Position numbers and translations under genes: made by a program | In this document: piece by piece, positions 1-10,190 of the stretch | Position numbering within the stretch: position 1 is the first letter of the stretch | Layout: every line of letters begins with the position of its first letter | Assembly: GCA_900545915.1 (NCBI GenBank) | Contig: URAV01000002.1 | Coordinates: 1-64,000, forward strand | Source: an uncultured Porphyromonadaceae bacterium | Lineage (GTDB): Bacteria > Bacteroidota > Bacteroidia > Bacteroidales > Coprobacteraceae | Direction of reading: 5' to 3' | Length of the DNA stretch: 64,000 nt | Notes under the pieces: model-generated | The model's database searches: none | What the model was told of the DNA's origin: nothing | The model's input: the letters and a program-made list of their open reading frames with translations, nothing else

Positions 1-54
1 AAATTATCGAAGCATCGAATGAATTTTAAAATTCATTCGATGCTTCGATAATTT
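1..54. repeat. Perfect 54-bp palindrome, probable bidirectional terminator
   Basis: The first 54 bases are their own reverse complement, with two 27-base arms meeting at the centre of GAATTTTAAAATTC. There is no spacer, so an RNA hairpin would have a very long stem. It lies upstream of the ruvA promoter and probably ends transcription of a gene left of the window. It may extend past the window edge. Confidence 0.7.
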
Positions 55-184
55 AATAGGTTGACTAATTTTATTAAGATACAATAAAGGCCTGCCAGAA
101 TTTTCCTATTAATAACCGAGACAGGCTATTCAAAATATAAAAGCGTTTCTTTTTACAGTTCTTTTACGATTAATAGATAATTCT

Positions 185-192
185 TACCTTTG
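185..192 (+). promoter_or_regulatory. Putative -7 promoter element for ruvA-sprA
   Basis: TACCTTTG matches the Bacteroidota -7 consensus TAnnTTTG and lies 23 bases before the ruvA ATG. It would drive ruvA and probably sprA. Confidence 0.6.
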
Positions 193-215
193 AAGGCAAG
201 AAAAATAACAGCAGA

Positions 216-797
216 ATGATAGAATATATCACAGGTAAAATTTCCGAATTAACTCCGGCATCGGCAGTAATAGAATGTAATGGAATAGGCTATTTCCTCA
301 ATATATCTTTAACGACTTACAGTGCACTATCCCCGAATACTGCAACCAAACTATTTGTATATGAATCTATACGCGAAGATGCTCACGTACTTTTCGGATT
401 TATCAGCCGTCGCGAAAGAGACCTGTTTTTGTTGTTAATTTCCGTTTCCGGTGTCGGGCCGAATACCGCACGAATGATTCTTTCCTCTCTTTCTGCTCCT
501 GAACTGGAGCAAGTTATCGTTTCTGAAAACGTAAACATATTGAAAAGCGTTAAAGGGATCGGTGCAAAAACCGCTCAACGTATAATTGTTGACCTCAAAG
601 ATAAAATAAAACCGGGGGACAATACGTTAAATATAAGTATGCCCCAAAATCAAGAGGTACAGGATGAGGCTGTGGCCGCTCTGGTCATGTTAGGATTTCC
701 GCAAACCGCTTCAATGAAGGTCGTACAAAAATTATTGAACGAATCTCCCACATTAAAAGTAGAAGCTATTATTAAAGCTGCACTTAAAATGCTGTAA
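216..797 (+). CDS. ruvA: Holliday junction DNA helicase subunit RuvA
   Basis: RuvA binds four-way Holliday junctions and loads the RuvB motor for branch migration in recombinational repair. The 193-residue product has the usual length and layout. The N-terminal OB-fold domain starts MIEYITGKI. Tandem helix-hairpin-helix motifs follow, seen as SVSGVGPNTAR (about residues 77-87) and SVKGIGAKTAQRI (about 112-124). The C-terminal RuvB-contacting domain has EAVAALVMLGF. The start follows a TAnnTTTG promoter. It lies 39 bases before sprA, the ruvA-sprA order often seen in this phylum. Confidence 0.96.
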   Translation: MIEYITGKISELTPASAVIECNGIGYFLNISLTTYSALSPNTATKLFVYESIREDAHVLFGFISRRERDLFLLLISVSGVGPNTARMILSSLSAPELEQVIVSENVNILKSVKGIGAKTAQRIIVDLKDKIKPGDNTLNISMPQNQEVQDEAVAALVMLGFPQTASMKVVQKLLNESPTLKVEAIIKAALKML

Positions 798-836
798 AAC
801 ACACATACGGGAGAAGGGAAAAGGATTCACGGATCA

Positions 837-3800
837 ATGAATAAAAGGCTTTATTATCTTTTATATATTTTTCTATGTATCAGCGGGATAGGAATCTACT
901 CTGCCTTTGCGGCTTATAACCGTGCTTTTTCCTCACTAAACCTTCCGGAAGCATCCGTTTCATCTATTCCCGCACCCGAAGACACTACAAAAAAAAGCCG
1001 TTTCCCGGTAGCTAAAACATCGATAGAGACTTATGAAGATCTTTATAAAAGCAGTCCGGCAGATCTAAAAACTCCTGAAAACGTACGCTCGGTGTTCGAA
1101 TATGATCCGGTAACTCAATGTTACGTTGTGCGTACAAAAGTCGGAGATATGGAAGTATCTACCCCCTTTATGCTGACTCCTGAAGAATACAAAGATTATT
1201 CCTTACGAAAGTCCATAGAGGCTTACTATCGGGAAAAAAACAAAGAAAACGCAGGTAAGGGAAAAGACCCTTTCGATATTCTCGATATGAAATTCAATCT
1301 CGGTCCATTAGAAAAAGTTTTCGGTCCGGGAGGCGTACAAATCAAAACTCAAGGGTCGGCAGAACTGACTATGAGTATAAAGACAAATAAAATCGATAAT
1401 CCGGCATTGGCATTAAGTGCAAGAAAAAAGATCTACTTCGATTTCGAGGAGCAAATTCAAGCAGATATTACAGCAAAAGTAGGAGATAAACTTAACTTCA
1501 ATATGAACTATAATACCGGTGCGACATTCGATTTCGACTCCCAAAAACTAAATCTGAACTATGAAGGGAAAGAAGACGAAATTATCAAAAGCATAGAAGC
1601 CGGTAATGTAAGTATGACTACAGGATCTTCCTTAATACGCGGAGGATCGGCATTATTCGGGATAAAAACGAAAATGCAATTCGGCAAACTGACAGTTACG
1701 GCCTTAGTTTCTCAACAAGAATCAGAATCTAAAACCGTCAACTCTAAAGGAGGAGCTCAAACTTCGGAGTTTTCTTTCAGTGCCGACCAATATGATGAAA
1801 ACCGTCACTATTTTTTAGCTCACTATTTTAGAGATAATTATGATAATTCTATGTCCAAACTCCCCTATATATCGTCGGGAGTGACCATTAATCGTATAGA
1901 AGTGTGGGTAACCAACAAAAGGGGAAATTATGATCAGGCACGTAACATCGTCGGATTTATGGATCTTGGAGAGCAAAACAGAAATAATTTAGCAAATCCG
2001 GATCTATGGCATACAAACGGAAGCTATACATGTCCGGCAAACAATGCAAACAGTTTATATGAGTATATTCAAACCAACTATCCCGATGCCAGAAATATCA
2101 ATCAGGTAACTCAGGTATTAGAACCTCTTGAAGCCCAAGGGTTCAATGGGGGACAAGAATATGTCAAAGTCGAAAGTGCCCGACTGCTCACCAGTTCGGA
2201 ATATACACTGAACAGTCAACTCGGATATATTTCTTTAAATAGTCAGCTCAATCCGGATGAAGTATTGGCAGTAGCATTCGAATATACGAAAAACGGGCAG
2301 ACATATCAGGTAGGAGAATTCTCAGGGAATATTACAGACACGGACAAGAGCTTATACGTAAAACTATTAAAAGGAACTACAATCTCTACAAGCGTTCCGG
2401 CATGGAAGTTGATGATGAAGAATGTATATTCTCTTAACGCCACTCAGATACAAAAAGAAAAGTTCCGGTTAAATATTTACTATAAAAGCGACACAGCCGG
2501 AACACAATTGACATATATGCCTATCGGAAACATCAAGAACGAAACTTTATTAAAGGTTATGAACCTTGACCGATTAGACAACAACCAAGAGACAAATCCC
2601 GACGGATTTTTCGACTTTGTAGAAGGGTACACGATTCTTGCATCCAAAGGTCGAGTATTTTTCCCGGTAGTAGAACCTTTCGGCTCACACTTAAAAAAGA
2701 AAATCGGAAACATCCCGAATGTCGACCAATATGTCTATCAAGAACTGTACGACACTACATTAACAGCAGCCAGACAGTATGCCGATAAGAACAAGTTCGT
2801 AATCAAAGGTGAATATAAAGCATCATCAGGAGCAGAAATACAACTTAACGCCACGCACGTGCCCCGAGGATCGGTACGAGTCACGGCCGGAGGTATGACC
2901 CTGACCGAGAATGTAGATTATTCGGTCGATTACACAATGGGAACTGTAACTATCTTAAATCAAAGTTATATCGACTCCGGAACTCCGATCAGCGTCAGTC
3001 TTGAAGACCAGTCATTATTCAATATGCAACGGAAAACAATGGTCGGACTGGATCTCAATTATGCATTTTCTAAAGATTTTAATGTCGGAGCTACGATTAT
3101 GCATTTAGGAGAAAAATCTCTGACCGAGAAAGTTAACATCGGAGATGAAGTGCTGAATAATACTCTGTGGGGATTAAATACTTCTTACAATACAGAATTC
3201 CAATGGCTAACATCTCTGATCAACAAAATACCGACCGTGAATGCTACAGCTCCGTCGCGATTATCGCTGAATGCAGAATTTGCACAGTTAATACCGGGAA
3301 AAGGAAAAAACAACTCGCTCTCCTATATCGATGACTTCGAGTCTTCTCAATCGGGTTATGATTTGAGGACTCCATACTCGTGGTCTCTTGCCTCGACTCC
3401 GTCTATGTTTCCCGAATCAAAATACTCCAACAATGCAGATTACGGAAAAAACAGAGCTTTAATATCTTGGTATTATATCGATCGGATGTTTACTCAAAAA
3501 AACTCCTCGTTAACTCCTGCCCATATTAAAAACGATTTAGATCAATTATCTAATCATTATGTACGGGAAATCGATGTCAGCGAGGTATTCCCGAACAAAG
3601 AACTCGGTTACGGCGAATCTTCTGTCCTACAAGTTCTGAACCTATCGTATTATCCGACAGAACGAGGCCCTTACAACGTCGATGCGGAGAAAATAAACAA
3701 CGACGGTTCTCTCAAATTCCCGGAACAACGTTGGGGAGGAATTATGAGAAAAATGGATAATACCGACTTTGAAGCTGCAAACATTGAATATTTACAATTT

Positions 3801-6800
3801 TGGATGATGGATCCGTTCCTCGATCCGGACAATCCGGGAAATGAAAGTCAGGTCGGATACCTGTATTTCAATTTTGGAGAAATATCGGAAGATATACTGA
3901 AAGATGGTATGAAATCGTTCGAAAACGGTCTTCCTGTCGATGGAGATGAATCGAATCTGACAACCACCGTATGGGGAAAAGTTTCGAAACGCCAATCTAT
4001 GACCTATGCTTTCGAGAATGCAGACGGTGCCCGCGAAAAACAAGACGTCGGACTCGACGGGCTTACAAACAATGAAGAATTTACATTTTTCACCTATTCC
4101 GACTTTTTAGAGAAATTGAAACAAAATACGACGGCAGAGGCTCAAGCCAAAATGTTGGAAGATCCGTTCTCTCCTTTGAACGACCCTGCAGGAGATAATT
4201 ATCATTTTTACAGAGGTGTAGATTACGATGACATGCAGCTCGATATTCTTAGCCGATATAAACATTATAACGGAGTAGAAGGGAACTCAAGCTCTCCGGA
4301 TGATGCTGCCGACAAATACTATCAATCCTCCAAAAGTGTTCCGGACGTCGAAGATATCAATCAAGACAACACGTTGAACGAATATGAAAGATACTATGAA
4401 TACGGTATAAAAATATCTCCTCAGAATCTTCAAGTAGGAAGAAATTACATCACTGATAAACGCACGACTGTCGTTCGTCTGAGAAATGGTCAGGAATCAG
4501 AAGTTACATGGTATCAATTTAAAATACCTTTGAAAGACGACAGCGACGATGAAACTCATATTCCACGAAAAAAATACGGTTCTATACAAGATTTCAAGAC
4601 AATTCGTTTTGCCCGAATGTTTATGACCGGATTCGAAAGAGAAACTCACCTGCGTTTTGCTTCGCTCGAACTCGTACGGGGAGACTGGAGGAGCTATTCT
4701 CTTCGTCTGCAAACAGGAGAATCTCCCAACACGTCACTACCGGCAGAAGGGGAATTAGATGTATCGGTCGTCAATATAGAAGAAAATGCGGGACAAACAC
4801 CCGTAAACTATGTGTTACCTCCGGGAGTCAGCCGAATAATTTCTCCCGACCAATCCCAGATCACGCAATTAAACGAGCAATCTTTATCATTGAAAATAAG
4901 AGATTTACCACCAAAAAATGCTCGGGCTGTATATAAGAATACAAGTCTTGACATGCGGAATTACAAATATCTGCAAATGTTTACTCATGCCGAAAAACTG
5001 ATCGATGATAACACAGACTTAAGGAACGGAGAAACTTCCGTATTCATTCGTTTCGGATCTGATTATCGAAACAATTATTACGAATATGAAGTACCTCTGG
5101 CACTTACTCCTCCGGGAACTTATAACACATACAACACACAAGATCAAGAGACCGTTTGGCCGACACAAAACATGATCAACTTTCCCTTGTCTCTGGTAAC
5201 AGAATTGAAATTAAAACGGAATGCGGCAAAACGAAGAGGGGATGAAGGTTCAAGCTATCAGGACGTTTATTCGATATACGATCCGGATCACCCGAGAAAT
5301 AAAGTCTCGGTAATCGGGAATCCGAGCCTGTCCGACATATCGACAATTATGATCGGTGTCCGGAATAATGCGGGAACTAATAAAGATATCGTAGTATGGG
5401 TTAACGAACTCAGATTATCCGGATTTAACGAAAGTGGTGGCTGGGCTGCACGAGCTAACGTAAATTTGGCGATATCCGACATCGCTACCGTAAATTTCGG
5501 TGGACATATCGAAACTTGCGGCTTCGGAGGAATAGATCAAAGCCTCAACGAACGTCGACTCGACGACTATTATCAATACAATATAGCGACAATGGTGGAT
5601 GTCGGTCGTTTTTTGCCTGAAAAGCTAAAACTCAAAGCACCGATATTCTATTCATTATCAGAAGAACGAACTTTACCGAAATATAATCCGCTCGATCAGG
5701 ACATTTTACTGTCAGATGCTTTAGACGCTGCCGGTTCTGATGCAGAAAGGGATTCGATCAAGAATGCCTCTATCGACATATCGACAGTTAAAAGTTTCAG
5801 CGTATCAGGATTGAAATTCGACATACAAAGTAAAAATCCGATGCCTTATGATCCGGCAAACTTTACTTTTAGCTACTCGTCAAACATACAAAATAAGCAA
5901 GACCCGACAACTCTATTCGAGAATACGCTGGACAGAAGAGGAAATTTCAGTTACAGTTATACACCGTATGTGAAACCCCTTCAACCTTTTAAATCATTAA
6001 AAAGCAGATCGAAACATTTGAAGGTTATCAAAGATATGAGTATCAACTATGTACCGAATAATATTTCGTTCTATACCAATATGTCCCGTTACTATTACGA
6101 ACAACAATTGCGAGAGTTAGGAGAAGATGGCACAAGCACACAACTTCCTATTTCGGTAAGCAAGAACTTCTTATGGGATCGACAGTTCTCTATTCAGTGG
6201 AATCTGTTGAAATCTTTAAATATGTCTTTATCTACCATGACAAATGCCCGTATCGACGAACCTTCGGGTGTAGTAAATAAAAAACTTTTCCCCGATGAAT
6301 ATAAAGCATGGAAAGACACGGTCATGCAAAGTATATGGCATTTAGGAACACCTTGGAATTATAACCAGACATTCAATGCTTCTTTCGACGTTCCGTTATC
6401 TAAAATTCCTATGCTGAACTGGATGACTCTATCGGCAAAATATAATTCAACATATTCTTGGGACAGAGGGGTTTATATCGACAGTGAAACAACAATGGGT
6501 AATAATCTGAATAATCAAGGCCAATTCGGAATCGACGGTCGTTTCAATCTGGAGACTCTTTACAACAAAGCGGATTTTCTGAAAAAAGTAAATCGGAAGT
6601 TTGCCAATACTTCCCGGACATCTTCCCGTACCAGTGCACAGAAAAAAAGATTCCAGCGCAGCATCTCTTTAAAAAGCGACACGACAACTACGGTGAAACA
6701 CAATCTGGACAATAAAAAAGTAAAAGTTTCCGCAAAAACCAAAGACGGAGTATATTATTCCGTAAAATATAAAGTAGTAGACAAAAATACAATCCTTATA

Positions 6801-8303
6801 GAGAACAGAGATACGGCCAAAATAACACTAACCGTATTGCCCGGCAAACGTCCTGAAGATTCTTTCTGGTATAAAGCAGCAGAATACACAACACGGTTTG
6901 CCATGATGGTAAGAAATGTGAACGTCCATTACAAAAGCAGTAACTCAATGTATATTCCGTCTTTCTTACCTAATGTAGGAGACATGTTCGGACAATCCAC
7001 AGCGACCAGTACTTTAGCTCCGGGTCTTGATTTCGCTTTCGGATTGACGGACGAAAGCTATATCAAAAAAATCAAAGACCGAGGCTGGCTTATTGTCAAC
7101 GACTCATTGGTAAGTCCGGCCATTATGAATCGTACAGAAGAATTCAGCATAGATGCCACCTTAGAACCGTTTAAAGGATTTAAAATCACGCTAAATGCCA
7201 ACCGCACCGTGAGCAACAACAATCAAATACAATTCATGTATGATGGTATGCCCACCATACGGGGAGGAAGTTTCACAATGACCCATATAGCGATCGCTTC
7301 ATCTTTAAAAAGCGCAAAGGCATCGAACGGATATTATTCTAAAGCCTTCGAAAACTTCTTACAAAATCGAGAAATTATTGCTCAACGATTAGAAGCCAAG
7401 TACAGCCGAATGACATATCCTTCAGCAGGATTTATCAGTGAAAAAGGATTAGTCGGACAACGATATAACTCAGAAAACGGAGGAGTTAACCGTAATTCTC
7501 CCGATGTCATGATACCTGCATTCATCGCCGCTTACAGTGGCAAAGACGCTGGAAAAATCGGATTGACGGCTTTTCCGTCGATTAGAAGTTTATTGCCTAA
7601 CTGGAAAATAACCTATGACGGACTTTCTAAAATAAAGGCATTAAAAAAATACTTCAAAAGTATCGTTTTGAGTCATGCCTACCGGTGTACTTATACGGTG
7701 GGTTCTTTTTCCTCTTTCCTCAACTGGGCCGAAGCTGAGGAAGAAGATTTCGGTTTTGCGAAAGACGAACTCACCGGAAATCCGATACCATCCTCTCCAT
7801 ACGATATCTCTTCAGTAAGCATCAATGAAAGTTTTGCTCCACTGCTCGGATTAGATATGACCTTTAAAAACAGTATTACCGCTAAAGTAGAATATCAAAA
7901 TTCTCGTACATTAAGCCTGAATTCTTCGGCAGGTCAAATCGTCGAATATACAAGTCAAGGCGTTACCGTCGGAGCAGGCTATACAATTACCGATTTCAAC
8001 GCCATTTGGAGAGGAAAAGGCGGCAAACAAGGAACATTTAACAATGATCTGAAATTACGGGCAAACTTCTCTTTCAAAAGAGATCAATCTTTAATACGTC
8101 GTATTGAACAGAATTTCACTCAGGCTACTTCCGGTACAAAAGTAATGATGCTTAATTTCTCTGCCGATTATGCTTTAAGCAAACTCATTACACTACGGGC
8201 TTTCTATGACCACCAAATCAACACCCCGTTGGTATCATCGACTTCATATCCTATTTCAGACAGTAGCTTCGGTATATCGATCCGCCTTGATCTTGCCCGA
8301 TAA
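837..8303 (+). CDS. sprA: Cell surface protein SprA, type IX secretion translocon
   Basis: SprA (Sov in Porphyromonas) is the very large outer-membrane beta-barrel that forms the protein-conducting channel of the type IX secretion system. The 2488-residue length is typical. A hydrophobic N-terminal signal segment (about residues 5-25, LYYLLYIFLCISGIGIYSAF) is followed by a mature region full of aromatic alternating strands. Family-typical segments include the early KFNLGPLEKVFGPGGVQIKTQG and RGGSALFGIKTKMQFGKL. The protein ends in an outer-membrane-type C-terminus, SFGISIRLDLAR. It is probably co-transcribed with ruvA. The reading frame is uninterrupted. Confidence 0.95.
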   Translation: MNKRLYYLLYIFLCISGIGIYSAFAAYNRAFSSLNLPEASVSSIPAPEDTTKKSRFPVAKTSIETYEDLYKSSPADLKTPENVRSVFEYDPVTQCYVVRTKVGDMEVSTPFMLTPEEYKDYSLRKSIEAYYREKNKENAGKGKDPFDILDMKFNLGPLEKVFGPGGVQIKTQGSAELTMSIKTNKIDNPALALSARKKIYFDFEEQIQADITAKVGDKLNFNMNYNTGATFDFDSQKLNLNYEGKEDEIIKSIEAGNVSMTTGSSLIRGGSALFGIKTKMQFGKLTVTALVSQQESESKTVNSKGGAQTSEFSFSADQYDENRHYFLAHYFRDNYDNSMSKLPYISSGVTINRIEVWVTNKRGNYDQARNIVGFMDLGEQNRNNLANPDLWHTNGSYTCPANNANSLYEYIQTNYPDARNINQVTQVLEPLEAQGFNGGQEYVKVESARLLTSSEYTLNSQLGYISLNSQLNPDEVLAVAFEYTKNGQTYQVGEFSGNITDTDKSLYVKLLKGTTISTSVPAWKLMMKNVYSLNATQIQKEKFRLNIYYKSDTAGTQLTYMPIGNIKNETLLKVMNLDRLDNNQETNPDGFFDFVEGYTILASKGRVFFPVVEPFGSHLKKKIGNIPNVDQYVYQELYDTTLTAARQYADKNKFVIKGEYKASSGAEIQLNATHVPRGSVRVTAGGMTLTENVDYSVDYTMGTVTILNQSYIDSGTPISVSLEDQSLFNMQRKTMVGLDLNYAFSKDFNVGATIMHLGEKSLTEKVNIGDEVLNNTLWGLNTSYNTEFQWLTSLINKIPTVNATAPSRLSLNAEFAQLIPGKGKNNSLSYIDDFESSQSGYDLRTPYSWSLASTPSMFPESKYSNNADYGKNRALISWYYIDRMFTQKNSSLTPAHIKNDLDQLSNHYVREIDVSEVFPNKELGYGESSVLQVLNLSYYPTERGPYNVDAEKINNDGSLKFPEQRWGGIMRKMDNTDFEAANIEYLQFWMMDPFLDPDNPGNESQVGYLYFNFGEISEDILKDGMKSFENGLPVDGDESNLTTTVWGKVSKRQSMTYAFENADGAREKQDVGLDGLTNNEEFTFFTYSDFLEKLKQNTTAEAQAKMLEDPFSPLNDPAGDNYHFYRGVDYDDMQLDILSRYKHYNGVEGNSSSPDDAADKYYQSSKSVPDVEDINQDNTLNEYERYYEYGIKISPQNLQVGRNYITDKRTTVVRLRNGQESEVTWYQFKIPLKDDSDDETHIPRKKYGSIQDFKTIRFARMFMTGFERETHLRFASLELVRGDWRSYSLRLQTGESPNTSLPAEGELDVSVVNIEENAGQTPVNYVLPPGVSRIISPDQSQITQLNEQSLSLKIRDLPPKNARAVYKNTSLDMRNYKYLQMFTHAEKLIDDNTDLRNGETSVFIRFGSDYRNNYYEYEVPLALTPPGTYNTYNTQDQETVWPTQNMINFPLSLVTELKLKRNAAKRRGDEGSSYQDVYSIYDPDHPRNKVSVIGNPSLSDISTIMIGVRNNAGTNKDIVVWVNELRLSGFNESGGWAARANVNLAISDIATVNFGGHIETCGFGGIDQSLNERRLDDYYQYNIATMVDVGRFLPEKLKLKAPIFYSLSEERTLPKYNPLDQDILLSDALDAAGSDAERDSIKNASIDISTVKSFSVSGLKFDIQSKNPMPYDPANFTFSYSSNIQNKQDPTTLFENTLDRRGNFSYSYTPYVKPLQPFKSLKSRSKHLKVIKDMSINYVPNNISFYTNMSRYYYEQQLRELGEDGTSTQLPISVSKNFLWDRQFSIQWNLLKSLNMSLSTMTNARIDEPSGVVNKKLFPDEYKAWKDTVMQSIWHLGTPWNYNQTFNASFDVPLSKIPMLNWMTLSAKYNSTYSWDRGVYIDSETTMGNNLNNQGQFGIDGRFNLETLYNKADFLKKVNRKFANTSRTSSRTSAQKKRFQRSISLKSDTTTTVKHNLDNKKVKVSAKTKDGVYYSVKYKVVDKNTILIENRDTAKITLTVLPGKRPEDSFWYKAAEYTTRFAMMVRNVNVHYKSSNSMYIPSFLPNVGDMFGQSTATSTLAPGLDFAFGLTDESYIKKIKDRGWLIVNDSLVSPAIMNRTEEFSIDATLEPFKGFKITLNANRTVSNNNQIQFMYDGMPTIRGGSFTMTHIAIASSLKSAKASNGYYSKAFENFLQNREIIAQRLEAKYSRMTYPSAGFISEKGLVGQRYNSENGGVNRNSPDVMIPAFIAAYSGKDAGKIGLTAFPSIRSLLPNWKITYDGLSKIKALKKYFKSIVLSHAYRCTYTVGSFSSFLNWAEAEEEDFGFAKDELTGNPIPSSPYDISSVSINESFAPLLGLDMTFKNSITAKVEYQNSRTLSLNSSAGQIVEYTSQGVTVGAGYTITDFNAIWRGKGGKQGTFNNDLKLRANFSFKRDQSLIRRIEQNFTQATSGTKVMMLNFSADYALSKLITLRAFYDHQINTPLVSSTSYPISDSSFGISIRLDLAR

Positions 8304-8310
8304 GCACCAT

Positions 8311-8448
8311 TAAGTAGCTTTCTAAATTTTACAATAAAAATACTATCAGGTCATCTTTGCGTTTTCTTTCGGTCTATAACGTTGCCAACGATATATCGGT
8401 ACGATTCCCCTCTGGAGAGACTACGTAAAAACTCAGACAAGTTCTAAG
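8311..8448. repeat. Short inverted-terminal element (MITE-like), copy A
   Basis: This 138-bp segment between sprA and the ppx-like gene has imperfect inverted ends (TTTCTAAATTTTAC on the left; reverse complement of the right end TTGTCTGAGTTTTTAC). Its first 50 or so bases closely match 61777-61840, including CATCTTTGC and TTTTCTTTCGGT. It has no coding capacity. A non-autonomous transposon remnant is the likeliest reading. A shared promoter or terminator block is the alternative. Confidence 0.45.
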
Positions 8449-8522
8449 ACGATTTTCAGAATCATCCAGGATAAAAACAAATTTTTTCTCATTATATTCG
8501 CAAAAGAAAAACGAAAAAATTT

Positions 8523-9419
8523 ATGGAGCAAATAAATTTTGCAGCAATCGATATAGGATCAAATGCCGTGCGTCTGCTTATAAAGGGAATATATAAAGGA
8601 GAGACGGCAAACCAACTAAAAAAAACTTTCATCGTCAGAGTCCCTTTACGATTGGGACAGGATGCTTTCACATTAGGCAGAATTTCGAACGACAAGACCG
8701 AACGGCTATTACGGCTCATTGCTGCATTTAAACAAATGATGCAAGTATATAGAGTCATCAGTTACAGGGCCTGTGCGACTTCCGCTATGCGGGATGCTTC
8801 GAACGGATCGGAAGTTGTCCGTTACATATCTGAACAAACCGGAATAAACATCGATATTATCGACGGAAAAGAAGAAGCGAGAATCGTATATGACAGTCAT
8901 ATCGTCGATATATTAGATCGTCCGGGAGATTATTTATACGTAGATGTCGGAGGAGGAAGTACCGAAATAAGTCTGATCCAAGACTGTAAACTCAAGGATT
9001 CTCGTTCGTATAACATAGGAACCGTACGCATCCTTAACAATAAAGTCAGAAAAGAAGAACTTCTTAAACTATACTCCGACCTGAGATCGTTAGCATCGGA
9101 ATATCCTGATATTTCTATCATAGGATCTGGCGGAAATATTAATAAAATATATAAACTGTCGGGTACGGCAAAAGGAGAACCGTTATCGCTCGAATCCTTG
9201 TATCAAGTATCGAACATGCTTCAGGCACTCCCCATAAAAGAACGAATGAAGCAGTATGATCTGAAACCTGATAGAGCAGACGTTATCGTACCCGCCGCAG
9301 AATTATTTATACAAATAACACGACACCTCAACTGTAAATCGATATGGGTACCTACCATAGGTATTGCCGACGGAATTACCTATTCACTCTGTTCCGATTA
9401 TCTAAATACACATAATTAA
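8523..9419 (+). CDS. Ppx/GppA family phosphatase (exopolyphosphatase-like)
   Basis: This family hydrolyses inorganic polyphosphate or pppGpp. The fold is of the actin-like ASKHA type. The N-terminal phosphate-1 motif FAAIDIGSNAVRLLI (residues 6-20) is clear. YVDVGGGSTEISLI (about 140-153) is the phosphate-2 motif, and IGSGGNINKI (about 200-209) the later glycine-rich motif. At 298 residues it is the short form, with only the two ASKHA lobes and no HD domain. Polyphosphate and pppGpp activity cannot be told apart from sequence. It is followed 4 bases later by the GDSL gene, so the two are probably co-transcribed. Confidence 0.9.
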   Translation: MEQINFAAIDIGSNAVRLLIKGIYKGETANQLKKTFIVRVPLRLGQDAFTLGRISNDKTERLLRLIAAFKQMMQVYRVISYRACATSAMRDASNGSEVVRYISEQTGINIDIIDGKEEARIVYDSHIVDILDRPGDYLYVDVGGGSTEISLIQDCKLKDSRSYNIGTVRILNNKVRKEELLKLYSDLRSLASEYPDISIIGSGGNINKIYKLSGTAKGEPLSLESLYQVSNMLQALPIKERMKQYDLKPDRADVIVPAAELFIQITRHLNCKSIWVPTIGIADGITYSLCSDYLNTHN

Positions 9420-9423
9420 TAAT

Positions 9424-10131
9424 ATGAAAATGAAAAAGTTAATCTTAATCGTCTGTGGGACTGTCTTATTTTCGTTCCCGTTCATCTCCTCCGTTAAATC
9501 TCAAGATTTATACGAAAAAGCAAACATCCGGAAATATGAAAAAGCAAATCAAGAACTTCCGGCTACCACAAAAAAAGAAAAACGCGTGGTATTTATGGGT
9601 AACTCCATAACCGAAGGTTGGGTCGGCACACACCCGGAATTTTTCACTGAAAACAATTATATCGGTCGTGGAATCAGCGGGCAAACAAGTCCGCAAATGC
9701 TTATGCGCTTTTACGAAGATGTTGTCGCCCTCAAACCGAAAGCAGTAGTCATTAACGCCGGGACAAACGATGTCGCTGAAAATACTGGCGCTTATCATCC
9801 TGAATTTACACTCAACAATATCAAAGCTATGGCTTCCATTGCCGAAGCAAACGGAATCAAGGTGATTCTTACATCGGTACTTCCTGCCTCACAAATAAAA
9901 TGGCGGCTCGATATCAAAGATGCTCCTCAAAAAATTATGGCCTTAAACAAAGAAATAGAAGCTTATGCCAAAGCAAACAAATACGGGTATGTAGATTATT
10001 TTTCTGCTATGAAAGATGAAAAGAACGGGCTTCCTGAAAAGTTGAGCAAAGACGGAGTACATCCGAACGGAGACGGTTACAAAATCATGGAGAAACTGGT
10101 AAAAGAAGAAATCAAAAGAGTCGTAAAATAA
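9424..10131 (+). CDS. Secreted GDSL/SGNH-family hydrolase
   Basis: This is a predicted exported esterase or acetylhydrolase of the SGNH family. A signal peptide covers about residues 1-26 (MKMKKLILIVCGTVLFSFPF). Block I is VFMGNSITEGW with the nucleophile Ser (about residues 56-66). Block II glycine lies in GRGISGQ. Block III is INAGTNDV with Asn. Block V DGVHPNGDGY supplies the catalytic Asp and His. The substrate is unknown; carbohydrate acetyl esters are common for relatives in gut Bacteroidales. It lies 4 bases after the ppx-like gene and ends at a strong hairpin shared with the convergent next gene. Confidence 0.9.
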   Translation: MKMKKLILIVCGTVLFSFPFISSVKSQDLYEKANIRKYEKANQELPATTKKEKRVVFMGNSITEGWVGTHPEFFTENNYIGRGISGQTSPQMLMRFYEDVVALKPKAVVINAGTNDVAENTGAYHPEFTLNNIKAMASIAEANGIKVILTSVLPASQIKWRLDIKDAPQKIMALNKEIEAYAKANKYGYVDYFSAMKDEKNGLPEKLSKDGVHPNGDGYKIMEKLVKEEIKRVVK

Positions 10132-10133
10132 TC

Positions 10134-10190
10134 AAAGATCGAGACAGCAGGGAGATTCTTCACAAAAGTTTCCCCGCTGTCTCGATCTTT
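10134..10190. terminator. Bidirectional terminator between convergent genes
   Basis: AAAGATCGAGACAGC pairs with GCTGTCTCGATCTTT, with flanking A and T runs, between the converging GDSL and GlmU-like genes. The right arm overlaps the first two bases of the leftward stop codon. Confidence 0.8.
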
